Shown: positions 46,203-54,226 of the stretch, piece after piece
How the letters are laid out: each line of letters begins with the position of its first letter
Position numbering within the stretch: the stretch's first letter is position 1
DNA from: Acidiferrobacteraceae bacterium
Lineage (GTDB): Bacteria; Pseudomonadota; Gammaproteobacteria; Acidiferrobacterales; SZUA-150
Length of the DNA: 60,256 nucleotides
Assembly: GCA_003228915.1 (NCBI GenBank)
Contig: QIGL01000039.1
Location: 1-60,256 of the forward strand
Direction of reading: 5' to 3'
Made by a program: the position numbers and the translations under genes
The notes under the pieces: model-generated
What the model saw: only the letters and a program-made list of their open reading frames with translations
Database searches by the model: none
What the model was told of the DNA's origin: nothing

Positions 46203-46336
46203 CTGAATTATTTACCGGCCGCGTGTATTTTTACCTGATTACCATAACACAAACAGGAATTTAGGCTTACATTCTATTTATGGCAACTGTAACATTGAGC
46301 GGTTAGTAAAATATAAAAATTATATAAGCACAAACT

Positions 46337-47140
46337 ATGGATCTTATCCAAATACTGGTACTGGCACTTGTGCAGGGATTAACTGAATTCCTGCCCATAT
46401 CCAGCTCAGCACATTTAATTCTGGTACCAAAATTACTTGGCTGGCAGGACCAGGGACTGGCATTTGATGTGGCCGTTCACCTGGGCACATTACTGGCAGT
46501 GGTGATTTATATGCGCGGTGAAATTCGTCCCCTTTTTGCCGACTGGGTTAAATCTATTGCAACAAGATCACACTCTGGTGACAGCCGCCTGGCATGGGGA
46601 ATCATCGTAGGAACTATACCTGCGGGCATTGCCGGTATTTTATTAAAGGACTATGTCGAATTATATTTGCGCTCACCTTTGGTTATTGCCACCACGACCA
46701 TTCTTTTTGGCCTGTTACTTTGGTGGTACGACCGTTCCAGGAAACTTAAAAAAAACGAACACCAGCTGGGTATTGGTGGTTTCCTGATAATAGGCTGTGC
46801 CCAGGCCCTGGCCCTGATACCAGGCACCTCTCGTTCTGGTATTACCATCACTGCTGCTTTGGCACTGGGCCTGACTCGATCTGCTGCCGCTCGCACATCC
46901 TTTCTCTTGTCTATTCCAATCATACTGGCTGCCGGCGGCCTCAAGACCGTGGATTTATTACGACAGGCTACACCGGTTGACTGGTCTGCAATCACAATTG
47001 GGGCAATTGTTTCATTTGCCAGTGCTTATTTTTGTATTCATTTTTTCCTGAAATTACTGGATAAAATCAGTATGCTTCCCTTTGTTATATACCGTTTAGT
47101 GTTAGGTAGTTTTCTTTTTTTGGTTTTCTTGCCAATATAG
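46337..47140 (+). CDS. uppP: Undecaprenyl-diphosphatase (BacA type)
   Basis: Inner-membrane enzyme recycling undecaprenyl pyrophosphate to the monophosphate carrier for cell-wall synthesis; confers bacitracin resistance. LVQGLTEFLPISSSAHLIL and the second motif ALIPGTSRSGITITAAL contain the catalytic Glu, Ser and Arg residues. Eight TM helices, 267 aa, normal length. Start ATG with weak SD. Confidence 0.95.
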   Translation: MDLIQILVLALVQGLTEFLPISSSAHLILVPKLLGWQDQGLAFDVAVHLGTLLAVVIYMRGEIRPLFADWVKSIATRSHSGDSRLAWGIIVGTIPAGIAGILLKDYVELYLRSPLVIATTTILFGLLLWWYDRSRKLKKNEHQLGIGGFLIIGCAQALALIPGTSRSGITITAALALGLTRSAAARTSFLLSIPIILAAGGLKTVDLLRQATPVDWSAITIGAIVSFASAYFCIHFFLKLLDKISMLPFVIYRLVLGSFLFLVFLPI

Positions 47141-47188
47141 AAAATAATGGCTTACGCATTGTGCAATGATACTACCGTGACGGTTTTA

Positions 47189-48109
47189 TCAACTAGCAAG
47201 ATCAAAAAATAATTCTTCCTGTCCGGATATATTTACCGGTTCCAGAAAACTTAATTCAATTGCCAAAATAGTATTCGAAAATAGTTTTTCAGGCAGCTGA
47301 CGAGCCAGGTCTTTAAATAAAAGTTTACCATCTAATGGATTTTCGACTTCGATTAAAATATTTTTTTTCTGTTTTCTGATATAAATGTTTAACTGAATTT
47401 TATTACAAATCTTGTTTTCTAAACGCGCCAGATTAGCCAGCCTGGCTGATAATTGCTTCAAGTATCTTAAAATTAAACGTCTGCCTTTTGTGTTTGGTGG
47501 TAGCACCTGGTGTTGGCTAATTTGTCTTGAATAGTTATACCCGGTGAGTGTGTCTACAAAACGATCCTGGCCACGGAATACATCCAGCAACATAAGCCCT
47601 TGCTGGCCAAACATTTTGGCTATTTCTAATCTGTTTAATTCCAAAAACTGATATACCTTGATGATTCCATGTAACTTCAACCTTTGCCGTAAATGATTCG
47701 GAATAAATTGTAATTTATTTAATTGAACCCGGCCTATTTCAGTATTGATTCTCCATGGAGCAATAACATGAGACTTGCCCGGAAAACACAAGCTGGCGGC
47801 ATATTTTGCTAAAGGTTTATTCATGGCGAGACCTAATCGTGCGCGACTGCCAAGTGTTTTTTGGACTTGCCGGCAAATCATTTCCGGTGAACCGGTCCTG
47901 ATCTGAGCATGGGTAATATCGAGATAGTATTCTCTTCCAGAACTGGAGAGCCCTGAGTTTTTGACCCTGGTAAAAATATCCGCTGCCAATTCCTGCACAA
48001 GCAAACTAACATCCCTGGGCCCGGTCATTAATTCAACATTGTTGGCAGAACCAATACACAATATCGCCCTGGGCCAGATGCATTCCTGTTGCAACAAATT
48101 AACTGCCAA
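47189..48109 (-). CDS. N-terminally truncated, catalytically dead Y-family polymerase (ImuB-like)
   Basis: 306 aa, 18 bp downstream of lexA and so presumably in the SOS operon. It retains Y-family landmarks: YYLDITHAQ (61-69) at the place of SIDExFLD, RLGLAMNKPLAKYAAS (91-106) matching the palm/fingers GIAxNKxLAKxAS block, VIAPWR, a thumb HhH-like LKLHGIIKVYQFLELNRLEIAKMFGQQG, and RGQDRFVDT. The DE carboxylates are missing (SGREYYLD) and the first 50 residues of a normal polymerase, including the DxD start, are absent. ImuB proteins are non-catalytic and sit downstream of lexA/imuA, so an ImuB relative is likely; no imuA or dnaE2 is in the window. The C-terminus is unassigned. Confidence 0.7.
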   Translation of the reverse strand: MAVNLLQQECIWPRAILCIGSANNVELMTGPRDVSLLVQELAADIFTRVKNSGLSSSGREYYLDITHAQIRTGSPEMICRQVQKTLGSRARLGLAMNKPLAKYAASLCFPGKSHVIAPWRINTEIGRVQLNKLQFIPNHLRQRLKLHGIIKVYQFLELNRLEIAKMFGQQGLMLLDVFRGQDRFVDTLTGYNYSRQISQHQVLPPNTKGRRLILRYLKQLSARLANLARLENKICNKIQLNIYIRKQKKNILIEVENPLDGKLLFKDLARQLPEKLFSNTILAIELSFLEPVNISGQEELFFDLAS

Positions 48110-48127
48110 AATTAATCCAGAATTAAT

Positions 48128-48793
48128 TTAGTAAGCCCGGAACTGGCCAACAACCTGGCCCTGAATACTGACACGCTCAGCGGGATACCGCATTGGTTGC
48201 ATATTTATGTTAGCTGGTATCAAGGAAATACTGCCATCGAGATTGTTCTTAATGCGTTTTAAGGTGGCCTCCTGGGAGTCTATCAAGGCAACGACAATAA
48301 GCCCGTCCCTGGCAGTCTGGCATTTTTCAACCACGACCATATCGCCATCAAGAATACCGGCCTCAATCATAGAATCACCCTGCACCCGCAAAACGAATCT
48401 ATTGTCACTGACAAAAAACTCGCTCAAGTCAATATGATCAAGATCGGGAATGGCTTCAATTGGTTTGCCAGCGGCAATCGTGCCGGCCAGCGGCAGAATA
48501 GCGGACAAGCTCCCGGTTAAACCGTGTTGGCCACTTTCTGTATTAAATTCTGGGGGCACAGGGTCTACTAAACCCGGACGACTCAGCCGAATTCCTCGTG
48601 ATTTATTAGCGAGTACTTCTACCAGGCCCTGGTTTACCAGGGCTGTCAAATAGCGGTGAACAGTGCCGCGTGAGCGAATACCAAGAGCAGTGGCTATTTC
48701 GACCAGTTTTGGCCCATACCCATACTCCCGGATGTGGGATTTGATAAACTCGTAAGTCTGGCGCTGACGGTCAGTGAGCTGGTTTAATGGCAT
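48128..48793 (-). CDS. lexA: LexA repressor
   Basis: SOS repressor with self-cleavage. The N-terminal winged helix (LTDRQRQTYEFIKSHIREYGYGPKLVEIATALGI) ends in the recognition segment RSRGTVHRYLTALVNQG, unlike the enteric SPNAAEEHLKAL, so a non-enteric operator is expected. The cleavage site is LAG (Ala103-Gly104), with the catalytic GDSM (Ser141) and ATLKR (Lys179). 221 aa, somewhat longer than E. coli because of a linker (residues 70-98). Two direct ATGTTCTCA repeats lie just upstream. Confidence 0.95.
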   Translation of the reverse strand: MPLNQLTDRQRQTYEFIKSHIREYGYGPKLVEIATALGIRSRGTVHRYLTALVNQGLVEVLANKSRGIRLSRPGLVDPVPPEFNTESGQHGLTGSLSAILPLAGTIAAGKPIEAIPDLDHIDLSEFFVSDNRFVLRVQGDSMIEAGILDGDMVVVEKCQTARDGLIVVALIDSQEATLKRIKNNLDGSISLIPANINMQPMRYPAERVSIQGQVVGQFRAY

Positions 48794-48800
48794 AGACCAT

Positions 48801-48820
48801 ATGTTCTCATTATGTTCTCA
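48801..48820. promoter_or_regulatory. Direct-repeat candidate LexA operator upstream of lexA
   Basis: ATGTTCTCAT-T-ATGTTCTCA: two copies 11 bp apart (one helical turn), 8 bp before the lexA ATG. A third GAGAACA occurs on the plus strand at 48855-48861. It differs from the enteric CTGT-N8-ACAG box and from the Firmicute GAAC-N4-GTTC palindrome. The binding factor is inferred from lexA autoregulation, not shown. Confidence 0.4.
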
Positions 48821-48915
48821 CTTTGTCTACATGTCCGACTGGATGAACCGGATAAGAGAACAACTCACAGATGCAATTTATATGCGACTTTCAGGAAAAG
48901 CTTGATTTGCAGCAC

Positions 48916-50454
48916 ATGAAAAATTATCGACTTCGGTTGTTACTGCCGGGGCTCCTGATACTACTAATAACCAGCTGTCAGGGCCTGCAGTCAAATCAAG
49001 CGCCGCTCAATCTGGTTCCGGCGGTCACAGAGTGTCGACAATACCTGGACAAACTAAATCGAGTTACAGGGCAAGCAGGCCTGCGCGATGCCCAGGCGAC
49101 AATGCTGCCAGATTACCCCCACCTGCGGGTCGATAGATTTTTGGTCAGTCTCTTGCCCCCTATAAACAGTACGATTAAATATCATTTCTGGCTTGATCAG
49201 TCCGCGGCCCTGGCCCGGGAAGGATTTAATGTCGAGCTGGATAACCTTGGCTTGTCTGCTTTTCGCAACCAGGTCCGCAGTCAGTCTAAAACAATTGCAG
49301 ATGCCAGGCGCCAGACGATGACGTGCATTCAAACCCTGCTGGCAAATGAAAAAAAGGCTGGCCTGCCGGATTTGAAATTACAGGCACAAGCCGTAGTCAA
49401 GGATGACTATAATATCTGGTTAAGAGCCCTGGGTATTTACCCGCTGGCGGTATTACCGGCCGCCTTCGGCATTCAATCGCATTACGAGGGATCATTGGCT
49501 GCCCACCAGAAAACTGGTTTCCCGGAACAAGGGTCTTATACAACTACCATTTATCAACCGCCGCCCGATACATTGCTGAACCGTCATGAGCTGAAGACAA
49601 TATTTGCCGAGGCCAGTAACAATGCCCTGTCCCTGCCTTTGTTTTCGCCACGAAATCAACAACGGCTATTTCAACATTACGCGCCTGTCTGGGTTGTCCA
49701 CAGAAAAGGGGCCGCAGACGACATCGGCACCATATCCTGGTCACCAGATGGTTTGCTGCCGCTGGTAAAAACAGATCGAGCAACAGTTTACACCCAGGTT
49801 TCCTATACCCGCTTCAAGGGGGAAAACCTGCTGCAATTAAATTATATTACCTGGTTTCCTGAACGGCCCCTGAAATCAAGTTTTGATTTATTAGGTGGTT
49901 ACCTTGACGGTATTACCTGGCGCGTAACATTAGACAGTCGTGGTCAAATCCTGATGCAGGACACCATGCACAATTGCGGTTGTTACCACATGTTTTATCC
50001 CGGTACTCAGTTGCTAGCTAAAACACCACCTGACAGTTTGGCGGAAATTGCCTTTGTCCCCCAATTTAGTCCCGACCTCAAGCATGGTGAGCGACATCAC
50101 ATCCATGTCGCGCATTCCAGTCATTATATTATTGGCCTCGACGCAAAAATGATGCCCCCGGTCACGGCCAAAAACCATGCCAGGCTGGTTGGTAACAATT
50201 ATCATTTCGCCTCTTACAAAACCCTGCGCATGCTGCCCCACCCGAAGCTAGGCAAGAGGAGCATGTTTAATGACGATGGACTTGTTCCCAGCAGCCGTCG
50301 TCGGGAAAGATATTTTTTCTGGCCATTTGGTATCAGCTCACCCGGGGCAATGCACCAATGGGGCAATCACGCCACAGCTTTTATTGGCAGGCGTCACTTC
50401 GATGATCCCGACCTGATTGAGAAAGGGTTTTTCCTGAAAAAAATAACGAAATAA
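48916..50454 (+). CDS. Lipoprotein of unknown function
   Basis: 512 aa from the internal ATG 48916 (ORF track start 48871). The signal sequence ends with lipobox LITSC (Cys near residue 21). The rest contains paired cysteines (MHNCGCYHMF), several histidine-rich patches (HGERHHIHVAHSSHY), and segments such as ISWSPDGLLPLVKTDRATVYTQVSYTRF. I recognise no characterised domain. It is divergent from lexA and could be SOS-linked through the shared intergenic region, but this is unproven. Confidence 0.7.
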   Translation: MKNYRLRLLLPGLLILLITSCQGLQSNQAPLNLVPAVTECRQYLDKLNRVTGQAGLRDAQATMLPDYPHLRVDRFLVSLLPPINSTIKYHFWLDQSAALAREGFNVELDNLGLSAFRNQVRSQSKTIADARRQTMTCIQTLLANEKKAGLPDLKLQAQAVVKDDYNIWLRALGIYPLAVLPAAFGIQSHYEGSLAAHQKTGFPEQGSYTTTIYQPPPDTLLNRHELKTIFAEASNNALSLPLFSPRNQQRLFQHYAPVWVVHRKGAADDIGTISWSPDGLLPLVKTDRATVYTQVSYTRFKGENLLQLNYITWFPERPLKSSFDLLGGYLDGITWRVTLDSRGQILMQDTMHNCGCYHMFYPGTQLLAKTPPDSLAEIAFVPQFSPDLKHGERHHIHVAHSSHYIIGLDAKMMPPVTAKNHARLVGNNYHFASYKTLRMLPHPKLGKRSMFNDDGLVPSSRRRERYFFWPFGISSPGAMHQWGNHATAFIGRRHFDDPDLIEKGFFLKKITK

Positions 50455-50469
50455 TCAATAAGAAATCAA

Positions 50470-50604
50470 GAAAACTCTGATCAATTGCCATCTCGACCGT
50501 AGCCGAGAGATCTCAACCCACGGAAATTTAGCAGTATCAGGAAGTTACAAGATTCCTCCACTACGGTCGGAATGACAACCATATATTAATCAGTGGCTCC
50601 TTAA
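50470..50604. mobile_element. MITE copy B2 (subtype B, short form)
   Basis: 135-bp element with left end GAAAACTCTGATCAATT and right end ATTAATCAGTGGCTCCTTAA, imperfect inverted repeats of the same family as A1/A2. Interior matches B1 on the opposite strand (GTCATTCCGACCGTAGTGGA, GGAATCTTGTAACTTCC). It lies about 15 bp after the lipoprotein stop and has no coding capacity. Confidence 0.7.
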
Positions 50605-50651
50605 ATAAAACATCGGCTTTACACTGGCCAAGGGCTGGCTAGACTTGGGAT

Positions 50652-50840
50652 ATGATACTTACACAGTCAGTCCGCTGCCCTTATTGCGGAGAATTTTTCG
50701 ATAGCTCGCTTGATGTATCCGCTGGCAGCCAGGAATACTTTGAAGACTGTTACGTCTGCTGCCGACCAATAATTTTTTTTACCCGTGTCGACCATGAGGG
50801 CGGTTTATTGAGTGTAGAAATTCGCCGCGACGATGATTGA
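50652..50840 (+). CDS. CPXCG motif-containing small cysteine-rich protein
   Basis: 62-aa protein with CPYCG (residues 9-13) and a second CCRP pair, likely a zinc ribbon. FEDCYVCCRPI and GGLLSVEIRRDDD fit the small CPXCG family found in many gammaproteobacteria. Function unknown. Confidence 0.82.
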   Translation: MILTQSVRCPYCGEFFDSSLDVSAGSQEYFEDCYVCCRPIIFFTRVDHEGGLLSVEIRRDDD

Positions 50841-51043
50841 CCGTCCAGAGAGAGAATTTAGGGCTAATAATCTCACCTAAAAATTTCATTTAATCACGAC
50901 TACAAATTCACACGTACCTGCATTGGGTACCGTGGAATACAGGCGACCGCCAGGGATGGCGGAAGTTAGAATAATGCAGGGAACGTTGCCAAGATATGCA
51001 AGAACGGCTTCTTTATTTGCAACCGACAGATTACAATCACAAA

Positions 51044-52000
51044 ATGAAAATAAATTTGAGAATGAGAATCAATTTCATTTTACTCCTGCTGGCGCTCAAC
51101 CTGCCTGCAGCATTCGGAGCCCAGTGCCCGGATCAAGGCCTGCAGTTACAAGTGCTCGGTTCCGGTGGATCGAGTCTGAGCCCGGGTCGTGCCGGGCCTG
51201 GTTACATTATCTGGTACCAGGGCCATGCCCGGATCCTGGTAGATATCGGTCCAGGCACAGCCATGCGATTCCGGAAAACCGGTGCCAGATTTAATGATCT
51301 GGAAACAGTTCTGCTAACTCAAGTTAACTCAGCACATACGACTGATCTGGCGGCATTTATGTCAGCGGCGGCTAATGGAGGCAGGCTCCAGCCCTTGCCA
51401 ATATATGGCCCGGTTGCGAGCAAAACAACGCCTTCAACCGTTTCGTTTGTTCGCAGTCTGTTTGACCAAAAACGTGGTGCCTTTCGTGATCTTGGTTCGT
51501 TAGTCAGTCCGTTGGGCACACAAACATTCAAACTTAAACCCCACAACACACCAGTTGTCTCCAAAAAAATAGTAACAGGGGAAAATAAAAATACCAATAT
51601 ACCGATTTTCAGTAATGCAATATTTAAAATTTACAACTTTAATGCATCTGATAAAAAGGGTGAAAAACTTGGCTGGCTTATCAAGGCCGGAACAAAAAAA
51701 ATTGTTTTTACCGGTGATATTCAGCCCAATACTAAAAACCTGAAAGATTTTACAAGCAATGCAGATATTCTCGTGGTCCACCATGCCATTCCGGAAAGTG
51801 GCCCGAATTCCACAGAAAAGATATTTTTATCACCTTCTGCTATTGGCTCAATAGCCTATAAAGCCCAGGCCAGGCAACTGGTGCTTGGTCATCGCAGGTT
51901 TGTAACACTTGGCAAAGAAAAAGAAACCACTGCGGCAATAAAAAGTAAATTTTCCGGATTGCTACAATTCGCCAATGACCTGGATTGTTTTACCCCGTGA
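51044..52000 (+). CDS. MBL-fold protein with degenerate metal motif
   Basis: 318 aa with signal peptide (MRINFILLLLALNLPAAFGA), so exported. The fold is clear: LQVLGSGGSSLSPGRAGPGYIIWY, ILVDIGPGTAMRF, LTQVNSAHTTDLAAF, KIVFTGDIQ, ILVVHHAIP, RQLVLGHRR. The HxHxDH signature reads Q93-V-N95-S-A97-H98, so three of the four metal ligands are replaced. The later Asp (GDI) and His (LGHR) remain. It cannot bind the usual two-zinc centre; role unknown. The ORF track begins at 50996, but ATG 51044 gives the signal peptide. Confidence 0.7.
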   Translation: MKINLRMRINFILLLLALNLPAAFGAQCPDQGLQLQVLGSGGSSLSPGRAGPGYIIWYQGHARILVDIGPGTAMRFRKTGARFNDLETVLLTQVNSAHTTDLAAFMSAAANGGRLQPLPIYGPVASKTTPSTVSFVRSLFDQKRGAFRDLGSLVSPLGTQTFKLKPHNTPVVSKKIVTGENKNTNIPIFSNAIFKIYNFNASDKKGEKLGWLIKAGTKKIVFTGDIQPNTKNLKDFTSNADILVVHHAIPESGPNSTEKIFLSPSAIGSIAYKAQARQLVLGHRRFVTLGKEKETTAAIKSKFSGLLQFANDLDCFTP

Positions 52001-52030
52001 TTAATATATTAAAAACTAATTAATATTATA

Positions 52031-52831
52031 TTAATCTGTCATTTTCTCCAGGCTGTTTAATTCTTGCTCGCTAAATCCTGCCTGTTTCCGTGCCACACGA
52101 TTTACTGGTTTTCTAATCTGGCTGCCTGCATTTTTTTTGAGTAAATCAAAAAATGTGTTATGGGGATCAAAGCCGCGCTGCTTGCATACATACGAAAACC
52201 ACTGGCTACCGATTTTTACATGACCAATTTCATCTTCGAGAATCTTTTTTAGTATGTCCGCAGTCTGATGGTCGTTAATTTCCAGTAAGCGATTTATCAT
52301 ATCTGGGGTCACATCCAGTCCCCGGGCTTCCAGCATTCGCGGCACCAGCGCCAACCGATCCAATACATCATGGGCTGTTTTTGTTGCCATGGTCCAGAGA
52401 CCATTGTGCACGGGTAAATCGCCATACCTGGATCCCAGGCTTAACAACCTTGTGTTTAATAATTCGAAATGACTGGCTTCTTCTGCGGCAACCTGAACCC
52501 AGTCCTGGTAAAACTGTCGTGGCATATCCTGAAACCTGGCAATGATATCCAGCGCCAGGTTGATGGCAGTAAATTCAATATGGGTCAGGGCATGGATAAA
52601 GGCAATTTGTCCCGATGCTGAATGCAGGGTCCGGCGAGGTAATTTTGATGGTACTACAAATACCAGGTTAACCGGTTGTCCGGGTTCACTACATTTGAAT
52701 TTTGATTCAGGAATTAATGCCAGCTTCCCGGCTAGCCAGTCTTGCTGCAATTCCCTGGTCAGCCTGAGTTTTTCAGGCACACTATTTTGCAAGAGCACAT
52801 TATTTGCCCGGGAAAAAACTGAATCAGTCAA
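52031..52831 (-). CDS. DUF455 ferritin-like protein
   Basis: 266-aa helical protein with the DUF455 pattern: AFIHALTHIEFTAINLALDIIARF, DWVQVAAEEASHFELLNTRL and ILKKILEDEIGHVKIGSQWFSYVCKQRGFDP, giving paired E/H ligands for a possible di-iron site. Comparable proteins are annotated as ferritin-like oxidoreductases of unknown substrate. Its start overlaps the stop of the upstream DUF123 gene by four bases, indicating an operon with trmB. Confidence 0.85.
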   Translation of the reverse strand: MTDSVFSRANNVLLQNSVPEKLRLTRELQQDWLAGKLALIPESKFKCSEPGQPVNLVFVVPSKLPRRTLHSASGQIAFIHALTHIEFTAINLALDIIARFQDMPRQFYQDWVQVAAEEASHFELLNTRLLSLGSRYGDLPVHNGLWTMATKTAHDVLDRLALVPRMLEARGLDVTPDMINRLLEINDHQTADILKKILEDEIGHVKIGSQWFSYVCKQRGFDPHNTFFDLLKKNAGSQIRKPVNRVARKQAGFSEQELNSLEKMTD

Positions 52832-53220
52832 AACAACCTCGCGGTGTCACTAGTAAAATTATACGGAAAAAATTTAAGGTGACTGTGACAGGAATTTACG
52901 CAATCCGATGAACCAAAACCTGGCACCGGAATTTCTCCTTCACATGCCTGGTTAAGATTACATTCTGCCTTCGAGTTAAACCGTACGTTTACAATCCTGA
53001 CAAATTTATTTGCCAGGAAATAATCGATATGCCAATGAAGTTTCTGGTGTGGCGAACTTAAATGTCTGGTCACACGAGAAATCATATTACGCCTGGCACT
53101 GCCAGTGTAAACATAATGGCCTGCCTGAAATTTATAACATCCCAGCTTGCCTACCTGTATTTTCGCCGGTTGCTCGACAAAAATGGTCAGCTGGTAGGTC
53201 TGGACAGAAAACTTATACAC
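52828..53220 (-). CDS. DUF123 GIY-YIG-like nuclease domain protein
   Basis: 130 aa. GCYKFQAGHYVYTGSARRNMISRVTRHLSSPHQKLHWHIDYFLANKFVRIV and ECNLNQACEGEIPVPGFGSSDCVNSCHSHLKFF are the DUF123 family pattern, related to GIY-YIG folds and often linked to DNA repair genes. The ORF track starts at 53253 inside trmB; the GTG at 53220 overlaps trmB by eight bases and fits the family start better. Activity unproven. Confidence 0.78.
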   Translation of the reverse strand: MYKFSVQTYQLTIFVEQPAKIQVGKLGCYKFQAGHYVYTGSARRNMISRVTRHLSSPHQKLHWHIDYFLANKFVRIVNVRFNSKAECNLNQACEGEIPVPGFGSSDCVNSCHSHLKFFPYNFTSDTARLF

Positions 53221-53902
53221 GTTTAAATACCAGATCCCGCACCTTATGGCCAAGCTTCAGACCACGCCGTTCAAATTTTGTCTCGGGTCGATAACCAGGT
53301 TTTTCTGAATATTCATTGTCACCGGCGGTGTTTTGAAATAACTCATGCCGGCCCAGCTCCTGCATCATGTACGCGGCATAATCCTGCCAGTCCGTCGCCA
53401 TATGCAATAAGCCTGCTGGCTTGAGCACCCTGGCGATTTCTGACAAAAAGGCCTGGCTGACAATTCGTCTTTTGTGGTGTCGTTTTTTTGGCCACGGATC
53501 TGGGAAAAAAAGGTGTACCGCATCCAGGCTATTATCGTTTATCTGGTTTTTGATCACGACAATCGCATCCCTGTTACTAATGCGAACATTTTTTAAGCCG
53601 GCGACTTCGAGGGCCTGTAACAAACTACCAATACCTGGTCGATGCACTTCGATACCCAGGAAATTTGTTTCTGGTTGAGCCTGGGCCATGGCTGCCAGGG
53701 ATTTACCATCGCCAAAACCGATTTCAAGTACGGTGCGACCACAGCAGTTGAACAATACATCAAAATCAAGCTTTTGGTTATTTTCGGGAATAAAGTAACG
53801 TGCTGCCAGCTTATCCAGTGCCCGCTTCTGGGCAGTGGTGAGTCGACTCTCACGACGAACAAAACTTCGAATTGGCCTGATCGGCTTCAAACCATGAGAC
53901 AT
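53213..53902 (-). CDS. trmB: tRNA (guanine-N7-)-methyltransferase
   Basis: SAM-dependent methylase making m7G46 in tRNA. TVLEIGFGDGKSLAAMA is motif I, DAVHLFFPDPWPKKRHHKRRIV the diagnostic substrate-binding block, and DWQDYAAYM follows. 229 aa, typical. thiG lies upstream, interrupted by MITE A2; thiS-thiG-trmB is the Pseudomonas order. Confidence 0.95.
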   Translation of the reverse strand: MSHGLKPIRPIRSFVRRESRLTTAQKRALDKLAARYFIPENNQKLDFDVLFNCCGRTVLEIGFGDGKSLAAMAQAQPETNFLGIEVHRPGIGSLLQALEVAGLKNVRISNRDAIVVIKNQINDNSLDAVHLFFPDPWPKKRHHKRRIVSQAFLSEIARVLKPAGLLHMATDWQDYAAYMMQELGRHELFQNTAGDNEYSEKPGYRPETKFERRGLKLGHKVRDLVFKRV

Positions 53903-53978
53903 TCTGGAATCACTATATTAAGCCCTAGGCGCTAATGTTTAAGGAGCCTCTAATTAATTCATCAAGTGGATGATGGCA

Positions 53979-54026
53979 AAGCTACCGCGTCCTGCTCTCG
54001 CTCCTCGCCTACGTCCATGTAGGCGA
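53979..54026. repeat. Insertion module 1 in MITE A2
   Basis: Absent from A1. Holds the perfect hairpin TCGCCTAC-GTCCAT-GTAGGCGA (54005-54026) with loop GTCCAT. Confidence 0.6.
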
Positions 54027-54054
54027 GGCAAAAAGGAATGAGAAAGCGGAGTTT

Positions 54055-54112
54055 AAGGTCAGGATGACCTTATGTCGCATAGTCCATGGAGGGACGGGAG
54101 CGACTAACACAT
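54055..54112. repeat. Insertion module 2 in MITE A2
   Basis: Replaces about 15 bases of A1. Contains the TCCATGGA palindrome (54083-54090) flanked by GTCAGGATGACC and GAGGGACGGGAG. Confidence 0.5.
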
Positions 54113-54159
54113 CATTTCTCAACATCTCGAGTTCCTTTTTAACGCAGCCAGCGCCACTT

Positions 54160-54210
54160 CTCGGCTTTGTCTCCTGAGTCGCTCTACCTCCTGCATCCAT
54201 GCAGTCGAGG
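54160..54210. repeat. Insertion module 3 in MITE A2
   Basis: Absent from A1. Contains CCTC-CTGCAT-CC-ATGCAG-T-CGAGG (about 54188-54210), a near-perfect hairpin with a TCCATG core. Confidence 0.6.
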
Positions 54211-54226
54211 GATTAATCAGGGAGTT

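Noticed and set aside
54009-54200. 63-aa ORF within MITE A2
   Set aside because: Composed of the repeat hairpins; the other copy does not preserve the frame.
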